Shown: positions 55,295-64,000 of the stretch, one piece after another
Position numbering within the stretch: position 1 is the first letter of the stretch
How the letters are laid out: every line of letters begins with the position of its first letter
Position numbers and translations under genes: made by a program
The notes under the pieces: generated by a model
What the model saw: the letters and a program-made list of their open reading frames with translations, nothing else
Databases searched by the model: none
Told to the model about the DNA's origin: nothing
NCBI GenBank assembly: GCA_022495005.1
Contig: JAGYXB010000512.1
Coordinates: forward strand, 310,001-374,000
DNA: 64,000 nucleotides
Source: Rhyacophila brunnea
Lineage: Eukaryota; Arthropoda; Insecta; Trichoptera; Rhyacophilidae
Reading direction: 5' to 3'

Positions 55295-55800
55295 GAAGTA
55301 CAGACGATTCCGTTTAATTGGGCTAACGGTGAATTATGAAGCCGCTTATTTAGGCCAGATTTCAAGAAACAAAAACTATACCGATAAACTAATGGTAATT
55401 CACATCTCCTAATTGGGACAACATTCTGCTTAATTGGGGCAATAAATACGCTTAACAGTGGAAACATATAAAAATTCCCACTGTTCTACAGATTTTTTTG
55501 TGTAGATGGCATTTACGAACTGGCCTCTATTATCATACAATGATGAAAATGAGGACTCGTTCAAAAGTTAATTGCCAATAATTGTCGACAATAGATAAGT
55601 TACAATTGTGTTATCATAAAAATAAAGCCCGTGTGAATACACTTCTAGATTTTTGCAGAATTAAATAATAGATACCTACTTATTATTTTATTTTAGACTT
55701 TATTATTCCTAATTCATTTTACTTAAGAAAAATATTCATTGTTTAATTTTACGTGAAATTCGCTTAATTGGGACAAAATTGTCTAGTCCAGATGAGGCAT
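55295..55800. mobile_element. Possible Tigger/pogo-like remnant
   Basis: Repeated phrases TCCGTTTAATTGGGC, CTCCTAATTGGGACAACATT, GCTTAATTGGGGCAATAA and CGCTTAATTGGGACAAAATT recall the subterminal repeats of pogo/Tigger DNA transposons. No paired ends or transposase found. Confidence 0.35.
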
Positions 55801-55925
55801 AGGATATCCGAAGTAGTTTTGTAGAATATAATTGTTTTTTCGCAACATCTTCCTAATTGGCATTATCAATGCCAGGTTGATTGTATTTGTAGAGTTTGTT
55901 TCTATAACAAAGCCTATATGATAAA

Positions 55926-55990
55926 CTATCTCTTTTATTCAATGAATAATTCACAGGATTTGAGGGTGTAACATTCTACATAATTTGTAA
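55926..55990 (-). mobile_element. Family I end fragment I-6
   Basis: CTTTTATTCAATGAATAATT, then CACAGGATTTGAGGGTGTAA and CATTCTACATAAT match the first 65 bp of I-5. Confidence 0.55.
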
Positions 55991-56024
55991 TCGAAAAAAA
56001 ATGCTATTCAAATTGTGTAAGAAC

Positions 56025-56140
56025 CTACTATGTTCATACACTGGGTCTACACACACATTGAGAAACATGTGAAAAAAATCTGTAAATACAACCTCCACCT
56101 TGTGAATACCCATAGAATCTTCTTAGGATCTACATTGTAA
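56025..56140 (+). mobile_element. Decayed SINE A body fragment
   Basis: TATGTTCATACACTGGGTCT, ACACATTGAGAAACATGTG, CAACCTCCACCTTGTGAATA and CTTCTTAGGATCTACATTG follow the order of the family A body and end with many substitutions. Confidence 0.5.
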
Positions 56141-57132
56141 AAAAAATCTTTATAACCCTTTAAAAGGATAAGGCATCATTTTTTCAACCACAAGATCCTT
56201 CAATAAAAAAAGCACGCTCCTGTACACGATTTATTTCATTCAGCGAAAACTACAAGGGTTCTTTTTTTAAATAGACGATTGATTCTAAAAAACCGTGTGC
56301 GATGAAGTCATACATTCTTAATGGGAGGTCATTCCGGAAAGGGCGCGCATTGGAAAATTTATTGGCGGTGTATCGAGCGGCATTCGACCCATATTGTAGT
56401 CCACCAGCCGGTCCTATTCCCAGCGCCCGACATAACGCTTAAACCCGGCATTAACTACCACGAATCTCATCCCGGCATGTAATATTCCTGCGCGCGCAGC
56501 TGTCAAAGTAGTAAAGCGCCGACTAGAATAGGCCGAACTCTGTGTTATCGCTCTTGTAAAGGAAATTGCTTTCGGTTCCATGACCTACGTCGCGTGAACT
56601 CGGTAAATATTGAAATTTTGATACACAGCCTCTCCGGTTAGTATTCGGGAATATATTATTATGTTATTATATATTTTGGCTTTGGCATTATAATTCGCGC
56701 CATTAGATATTGCATATTTGTGTTAACAAAGGAAATAATTCATTTAACAATAATGTTTTTTGCTCATGGCATTTAGTTTTAGTAGTAGTAATACACTACA
56801 AACACGAAGCTCGTAAATAGGTACAGCTACATATAACTTGACTTCGGTACAGGATTACGTAGCACGATATTATGGAGCTTTCAATAGAAATTATGTGTTT
56901 AATATAACGTCAAATTGATTGTAATTGATTCCGAGAAATAGAAGCAGGAAGAGGAGAATACTAGCTTTCAAGTTATATTACATACGTTTAATCTTACTAT
57001 TGACAATTATTATTATTTAATATTATAAAAATGGTAATGATATTTTAAAGTATTATTACTTTGATGAATTACTCAATATGGCTTATTTTTAGAAAATTTA
57101 AGTGAACATTATTCATATTAACTACAATATCC
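56141..57132. other. Spacer; GC-rich unique block 56290-56640
   Basis: 56290-56640 is the most CpG-rich non-repetitive block of the window (CCTGCGCGCGCAGCTGTCAA; GCCGGTCCTATTCCCAGCGC). No coding frame or domain is seen. A regulatory role is possible but unproven. Confidence 0.4.
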
Positions 57133-57190
57133 CACAGAAGCCTAATTGGAAGAGCACCCGTCTCCAAAGCTGTGGATACGGGTTTGATAT
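57133..57190 (+). ncRNA. Weak tRNA-like relic
   Basis: AAGCCTAATTGGAAGAGCAC, then CCGTCTCCAAAGCTGTGGAT and ACGGGTTTGATAT resemble a tRNA D-arm through T-arm with a damaged box B. Low support. Confidence 0.25.
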
Positions 57191-57309
57191 AAAAATTACT
57201 AGTTGAGTAGCTAATATGTTATGTACCTAAATAGGTCGTAATTATTTCTATAAAAAATCATGTCAATTTCCTTCGATTATGATTAAAAAATATCAATAAA
57301 CCTATGTCA

Positions 57310-58065
57310 TCATCATCATCAGCCTGTATCTATCCACTGCTGGATGAAGGCATCTCCAAGCTGATTCCACTTCTCTTGGTCCTGTGCGTTGGGTTGCCAC
57401 TTACTTCCGCAGAACTTTATCATTTCATCAATCCAGCGGCCTCTCGGTCTATCTTGCGGACGTTTTGTGCCTCTTGGGTACCACTGGATGACTAGATTTG
57501 TCCAACGATTGTCCTTTCTTCGAGCTATGTGTCCAGCCCATTTCCATTTAAAGCCTTTACATCGCCAACCCTTGTCTGTTTCCTTATCCACTCATTCCTC
57601 TTTTTGTCCTTTCGCGTTATGTCCAGCATGCACCTCACCATACCACGTTGTGCTACTTTAAATTTCTGGATCTCTCTGTTACTTAGGGTCCATGTTTCAC
57701 ACGCATATGTGATTACGGGAAGCACATACTGGTTGAATACTTTGCGCTTTAGGCACAGAGGTCACGTTTGAAGACATTATTCAGGCGGCCAAAAGCACTC
57801 TAGTCGAGCTTTACTCTGCAAACAATTTCATCAAATATACATCTATCTATAGACAGTAAGTTGTTGTCCCAGATAGATGTAGTTTTTCACCTGTTCGAGC
57901 TGAGTGGTGGTGATAGATGAGGATCTCTTTTTGGTCCGCTAACCAGTTGAACATGGCTTTCGTCTTTGTTACATTTATTATCAAGCTTACTGTGTTGCTT
58001 ACTTCAGCGAGTTGCATTCTGCTTTGGAGGTCTTCTGAGCCATGCGAGAAAATTGCCAAAGCACA
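57310..58065 (-). pseudogene. RTE-type LINE ORF C-terminal region, several frames
   Basis: Three overlapping minus frames form one broken ORF end. 57847-58059 reads KTKAMFNWL (the T.K...V block after the RT palm). 57525-57725 reads LPVITYACETWTLSNREIQK and KDKKRNEWIRKQT. 57319-57591 reads WKWAGHIARRKDNRWTNLVI, RGTKRPQDRPRGRWIDEM and WNQLGDAFIQQWID, near the natural C-terminus. The order and motifs are those of RTE-type LINEs. Frameshifts and the missing RT core make it inactive. The short 3' copy at 23195-23350 belongs to the same family. Confidence 0.8.
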
Positions 58066-59599
58066 GATGACTCAGGTATTCCCCTTGAATACTTACTTAT
58101 TCAGGCAACTTGACTGGAATGACAAAGGGATCTCCATAATAAACTTATGTAAATAACCTTAAATATTAGGTATATATAAAAAAACGATTATTAACCAAAA
58201 TAGTGTGTTATTTTTTTTTAATTTGCAATATTATTAAGCATGTTGTCGAGCTAAATTAAAATGAATGCAAAAGTGAATTTGATAAAATATTTAGCCATTA
58301 TCATGTTCCTATGACAAAATACTACAGTAGCTTTTTCTCGCCTTCTGGATGAATACCTACTAACCTTCCATTTTAGATTCGTTGTGTTTTGTCCGTTTTA
58401 ACAGGGTCACCTCTTGAATTATGTGGTAATTGTCCCTCACATTGTTGATCTTGAAATGGAAGCGGATAACATTTTCTTATATATCTACCCATATTTGTAT
58501 CATCTTTTCATATGGAGTTGCGAGCTATACTATAACAATTACTTCGATTGACTCCTACATCAATATACCGAAGGTAGACTATTTTGCAAAATGTTTGTAC
58601 TCATTTACATATTCAACGTCCAAACAAAAATAATTTTAAATAATACAAATCATCTTTTCAAAATATTCAGTATTTAACTGGTTTCATTTATCATTTTTAA
58701 TAAAATGTATTTTTTTTGTATTCCCCACATATAAAAAATTAAAGAATGGTGAGTTCTATTTACCGAAATGTATGTTTTAGTTTTATTCAATATTACAACA
58801 TATTATGCAAGCCGTTTCCGGTACAACACAATAAACTGTGACACGGCGAACTGCACACGTATAATTGACGTGACAACCATTATATTGTCAATATTGCGAA
58901 GTATGAGTATAAATTAAAGCTTGTTATGTTGGAAAGAGATAGTTGATAAATTTCCAAGTTATAAACAGGTAGAGGAATAAACATTAAGGCTATACCTACT
59001 TCAGTTGAGGCATGGTCTAAAAAGATCGTGGCTAGGCGATGCGCGGATTGTGCAAATGATGCGTGCCGAACGAAATATAATGTGTCATAAAAATCCTACA
59101 TTCGTCTATTTAATGTCATGTTTATTATTATATTACTAATAATAATAGTATATTCATTGAAATGTATTCTTTTTTAAGTAGGTATATACGTAAAGGTTTT
59201 TAGTCATCTTTACACGATTTAAGAATATTTTCATCTTACGCCATGACAAAACAAATCGACGTACAGACAGCTCGACTGTCGGTTTCCGATTGCCGACTAG
59301 TGAGAAATTTCGTCACACCTACTGTTGAAAATTATTTGCCGTTTCACCGAAGTATAGAATGGAAACTTAATGGAAAATCATGAGGATTAGTGTATAATAT
59401 TTTAGTTATGACTATTATCTTCCGAGTGTAAATACATATATGTGGAATTATTATCAACTATCCCTTTCCCATTTTACATATGATTATATATTACTACATA
59501 ACATATTGACAAAAATTTTAATATTACGAAAACTCAAAGTTAAATTTTAGTTCTCCGTTTTTTGGAATAAAATAAACGTACTTGTAGTACTATGTAGTA
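58066..59599. other. Spacer
   Basis: AT-rich. 58838-58866 (CACGGCGAACTGCACACGTA) faintly resembles repeat G. No gene. Confidence 0.4.
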
Positions 59600-59850
59600 T
59601 CGAAACCAGGAAACTACAGTACTTTGGCCACATTATGAGAGGACAAAAATACAGCATTCCCCAGCTTGTCATTCAAGGAAAGATCAGGGGGAAGCGTAGC
59701 AGAGGACGGCGCCGCATTTTGTGGCTTAAGAACCTCCGTGATTGGTACGAGTGCAGCTCCACTGAACTGTTCCAGGTAACAGACGACAAAGATAAGATCG
59801 CCTTGATGGTGGCCGACCTCCGCTAGGGGATGGCACAATAAGAAGAAGAA
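59600..59850 (+). pseudogene. RTE-type LINE C-terminal fragment
   Basis: The frame encodes RKLQYFGHIMRGQKYSIPQL, VIQGKIRGKRSRGRRRILWL and KNLRDWYECSSTELFQVTDD, then IALMVADLR and stop at 59826. The H.R..K.......G...G.R.RGR....W..N.R.W pattern is the classic LINE C-terminus. The 3' end carries AGAAGAAGAA. 5'-truncated with no RT domain, so inactive. A second, more decayed relative is at 29498-29935. Confidence 0.8.
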
Positions 59851-62352
59851 ACATAGGTACTTGACAAACTCACCGGGTGAACTAAATGTGAAGAAGTGTA
59901 AAATATTTTTTTGAACACTTATGTGGTCAATACTAATAATAAGTACATTTTATAAAATATCATCATTGATCACCAAAATAAACTCCGGGTCTCATTAAAT
60001 GATAAGCTTTAGATTTCTTTGTAAATACATTGAAAGATAATATTTTTATTTATTTAAATAATATATTCAATGATCAAACAAAAAAGAATTTAATTCAAAG
60101 TATGTTCTGTTCATTATAATACGTATTTAATATAGAAAATTATAATCAGACTGGCTTTCAACTAACAAGAGACACAAACGATCCAGCTTATAAACTAAAG
60201 CTTTCATATTTTAAATCTTCATCGAAATAATAATTTGTCATGATTGGTTTAATCTTCTTACCTTGTCTAATTGAAAGACGAAACAATTATTATTGCTAGG
60301 AGGTTTTTATTTAACTTTTAAAAGTCCTTTGCATTTAAATCCAAAAAAGCTATCTACAAAAAAAGCTTGACGTGGGTAATAGATAGACGAGGCTGATACG
60401 AAAAGGTAATTCCCGTAAAGACGTCGCTTCTTTTGCCAGTGACATTCATAAAAAGTACTTTTGTGGTTTTTTGGCAATATCATTAGAATTAAGAGGTTTT
60501 CTTCCACAGTAAAAAGGTCTCATTTTATATTTCTAATGTGTGTATATTTTGCCTGCTATTATATTTAATGTGACTACAAACCCACCGTCTTACCAATTAT
60601 GTATTTTTTACTATGTTCTTTCGGAACTTAACCTCCCATTTCTTTTGTCTTGTCAACTGTCTTGATAATAATTCATGATTAAACCGAATTGATAGTAGTC
60701 ACCGAAGACCTTATTGTTGATAAACAAATTTTGATGCTTATTTTTACATTTTTAAAATACACGATAAGTCACATATATTTTCTGATTTGGCTAAAAATGT
60801 TTTACGACTAGAAGTTGTAAAAGTTTGGATAAAATAACTTACCTATATCTATTGATTTTGATTTGACCTTTAATTAATACAAACAATACATTTAAAGATT
60901 ACACAGACATCATTAAACGTTAAATAGCGAATTTGTAGTGACAAAATACCTTATGCGACAAGAACTTTTCAGAAAATAAGTTACATTTTAGAAATATAGA
61001 TATTATGGAATAACATTTAGTCTACGATATTTATTTCATTAATAAACAGCAATTAATACTTTCCAAGAATTGTTATGATGAAATAACCTATGTTTCCTAT
61101 GTTTCCTATGTTTCCTATGAGAACTATTTTTTCCATATTGTTTATCTCTCTGATCTGATACCAATTTGTTTACTGTAATGAGCCAGAAACATAATAGATT
61201 CAATACACACTGTCCGGGAATTTATTGGTCCAGTGATTTTTATCTATTATTTTATTTATTTCATTTGAGATTGCCGCTATGGAGCTCAACAATTATTTAA
61301 TAGTATGAATAATTATCACCCATTACATATATGAAGAAAAGGTGAATATCATTCACACACATGGACTTCATTATGTAATAAATAAAGGATGCGTTGTATT
61401 AATAAATTATCCCTAAGGCACAAACCCCGTAAGAGGCTGCGGGGTGAAAGCACTACACAGTTCATCGATGCGTCATCAGCATGATCATACAATCTACTCG
61501 TCTATTTTATTGTTATCAATGAAATGTTTTTTAATCGATTTTTCGTGGTCGGGTTTGCATAAAGTAAGAAAAAAAAGAAAAATGCTGTCGATCTATTTTG
61601 TGAGGTAATGACAGGCAAACATTTCTTTATTTTTATACTAACATGGTTAGATCAATAAGTCGTAAACCTCTAACAAACTCTACACCTCTCTACACAGCTT
61701 CTTGGGGGTTTTCTTACTTACATCTATAACACGTTATCTTCAGCAGACATAATATTATATTCTCCTCCGATCAATTTTCGTTAGACTTTCACCATTTGTG
61801 CATATTGCATCTAATTTATAAGGCAATATTTATAGCAATATCAGAATATATTACCACGACATTCGCTACAAACATTTTCTTGACATAATACGAATTTTAA
61901 TTTAAAATATCGGACTACACATTTGATATAGATGCAATATTGCCCTTAGCTCAGTCAAGTGCTATGGATTCGCATTCTAAAATATATCTTAGCTATATTT
62001 CTATCTAAGCGGGCTTCGTCATCATAAAATATCGATGACAAACATTTTTATGATTACATGGTTTTTATTAAGTATAAAAAATAATAAATTAGAAACAGCA
62101 TTACATTTATTGGTATTTTAGTATGTAATATAAATGTATTATTGTAAATTTACAGAAATGTCGTTATAATATAATAAAGTTAGTAGAAATGTTGCGTTGA
62201 AAATTAAATTGTAATAATAAAAAAAGTGATGCACACTCATACACTAATCCTACGTATCATAAAACGATGTGTTCATGCCGGTAAAAGCTCATTAAAATGC
62301 GATATGTATTCATATGTAATATTGTTTACACACATTTGGATTATTTTTTATT
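59851..62352. other. Long AT-rich stretch without genes
   Basis: 2.5 kb with no recognised coding, SINE or TIR family, apart from the small tandem repeat at 61087. Unique as far as I can see. Confidence 0.4.
61087..61119. repeat. 9-bp tandem repeat, 3.7 copies
   Basis: Unit CCTATGTTT repeats three times plus CCTATG. Confidence 0.95.
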
Positions 62353-62812
62353 ACAGCGTTTTTATTAGCTCGTATTCTTGTTTGTCCGGTGGTTGTTTGT
62401 CCAGTACAAATCTTACAATCGATTTTTAACCAACTTTCCGACTAGTTAGATATTTGAAACTTTTAGAATATATCAGAATACGATGTCAATGCATTCTTTT
62501 AATACTTTTAGCCATCTTTAAGCAGAATTGAATTCATTTTCAGTTAATTCTGTTTTGTATGGAAAGTTATTTCAGAAAAATCCGTAAAAAGCCAAGGGGG
62601 TGGTTCCAGCAACTAAATTATTAATATATACATGCGTTACTATGGAAATCAAAATGAAATGTCAAAATAACATTTCTGTATTCTATATTTGTTTGTTTGT
62701 TTGTTTTTTATTTACTTCATATCAAGTACAAGTTTGAGCATATTGAACATAATAATTCAACAGAGAATTTAAAAACGTTGTATATAAAAAGTTCTTTTTA
62801 TCTTGTAATTAT
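62353..62812 (+). mobile_element. Family D element D6
   Basis: Begins CAGCGTTTTTATTAGCTCGT. Includes TTGTTTGTCCGGTGGTTGTT and CGACTAGTTAGATATTTGAA, then AAAAACGTTGTATATAAAAA and ATCTTGTAATTA. A TTTG microsatellite occurs at about 62687-62706. Confidence 0.8.
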
Positions 62813-64000
62813 TTTTCTTATTGTACAAGCGATACGGATCACCATTTCAAAGGACACTATACTTTTCATATTTTAAAAACTGACGTGCAAATTTTTGCTG
62901 ATTCTTTATTTTATGGTGATTTTAAATGTCCATTTTTTATTATTTTTAATGAATTTCTCAGCAAATGGTTTTCAGCGTTTTACATATTATATTATAAATG
63001 TTTCGCGTGTCTTGAATTGAATTTTCTCTCGTCAAAATGTGGCACGCGTGCCATAGATTCTAAATCGCTGTGATATAGACTGTTATTGAATACTATCCAC
63101 GGACTGTTTATATTATGGAAAACTTTTGGATACAGAAATTACTTAAGATCGCGGAAGAAGAAGACATGGACAAAAAGAAGGAGACAAATAATTTTATTTC
63201 ATCAGTTTTATTATGTACAACAAATAATAATTTATAGTCGTTCTCTCAAATCCATTTATGGATGGAAGTGAGAATAAACTATCCGAATTCACATTTGACG
63301 GGGCGGGAAAGAAATTTTGAATGTAGTACCATCGATTTGACTGCGAATATATTATCCTAAAAGGTGTTAAGACACCATGTGTATATCACGATGATTCTTG
63401 ATGCCATTAACCCTTTCGTGGCATACCACTGGTAGCGAGGTGTCAAGGGCGTTAGCGTACAAACCGACAAACCGAAAAGCAAGGCGCCTGTCCCACAACC
63501 GGCAACCCTTGTGATTCATACAGAACGTCCTAGGTGACAACCGAGTCAATTAAGCATTCCAGTCACGCATAGATTCACATACATCCATAACCTCACTATA
63601 GTCTATTCACAATTACATACCTATATACTATTAGTGATTGTGACGTTGCAGACGTCACCAACGGGCTAATTAACAATCATAATTAGTGGAGAGGTTTTTC
63701 TCTCGCGGGCAACACTAAAATCCTGCGGTTGGCACTTCAAGCTTCCGGGTTGGATAAGTGGTGGGGGGATCGATGTCAGGCGATCGAATTTTGTTTGGAT
63801 CTCCTCCCTTTTCTGGTTGACCCTTGGGAACAAGAGGACGTTGGGAGGAGCGATTCCCGCTTGGCAATTTGCCAAGCGGCTGTAAATACATTTCAATTTC
63901 ATTTTTTTAGTATTAATTAATTTTAAGTTTTTGTTTTAATTATAACCTCACTCACATGTGGATATTTTGGTTTAAGTTAGGTTAGTTGCTGAGAACTTAT
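62813..64000. other. Terminal unique stretch, GC-richer at 63640-63880
   Basis: Several short frames (63367-63549 minus; 63666-63902 minus; 63729-63920 plus) overlap a mixed-composition piece, but none has a motif I can name. 63408-63425 (TTAACCCTTTCGTGG) recalls a piggyBac-type end without a partner. The window ends in AAGTTAGGTTAGTTG. Confidence 0.35.

Noticed and set aside
63402..63425. Second piggyBac-like end (TTAACCCTTTCGTGG)
   Set aside because: No partner end in the remaining window.
1..64000. CRISPR array, bacterial operons, phage genes
   Set aside because: No regularly spaced repeats, no ribosome-binding-site-preceded dense coding; composition and elements are those of a eukaryote.

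Overview
The window looks like 64 kb of AT-rich intergenic or intronic DNA from an arthropod, most likely an insect. The evidence is the non-LTR retrotransposon types (RTE and Jockey-like), abundant hAT elements, tRNA-derived SINEs and a short TTAGG-type telomere-like run. I cannot assign the order. I found no complete host protein-coding gene, no rRNA, no CRISPR array and no bacterial operon. Nearly all longer open frames are pieces of transposon proteins or chance frames crossing repeats.

The recognisable content is layers of mobile elements. (1) Five hAT-type DNA transposons or remnants have definable ends; four of the nonautonomous copies and one coding remnant show 8-bp target duplications (2223-2461, 3452-4387, 6938-8104, 28694-29324, 38906-40432), and a sixth, hAT-1, is split by an RTE insertion. 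(2) RTE-type LINE fragments lie at 381-1394, 23195, 24895, 29498, 32510, 33125, 41585, 43778, 46820, 53105, 57310 and 59600. (3) Jockey-like LINE fragments lie at 6525, 13745, 33395, 35745, 39181-40266 and 52351. (4) tRNA-derived SINE family A has about eight copies, and a second SINE family B has two. (5) Several TIR or foldback families are named here by letter: family D (six copies, about 450 bp), family E (asymmetric hairpin elements with 11-13 bp target duplications), family I (TIR elements with an internal tRNA-like segment), families F, G and H, and several single inverted-repeat elements.

Many elements are nested, which gives a relative chronology. An RTE sits inside a hAT remnant (353-1521), a hAT inside an older TIR element (3154-4432), a Jockey LINE inside a hAT (39181-40266), SINEs inside a family I element and a Jockey tail, and a family E element inside a Jockey ORF, where removing it restores the reading frame.

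The most unusual signals are two. Family I TIR elements carry tRNA-like sequences in one fixed slot, and one copy has a quite different, Lys-like tRNA there. Family E elements combine a strong internal hairpin with unequal outer ends and long target duplications. A few non-repetitive, GC-richer stretches (about 19740-19930, 34140-34560, 47640-47890, 50290-50600, 56290-56640) are the best candidates for conserved regulatory DNA or an exon of a flanking gene. That is inference only, since no homology search was possible.
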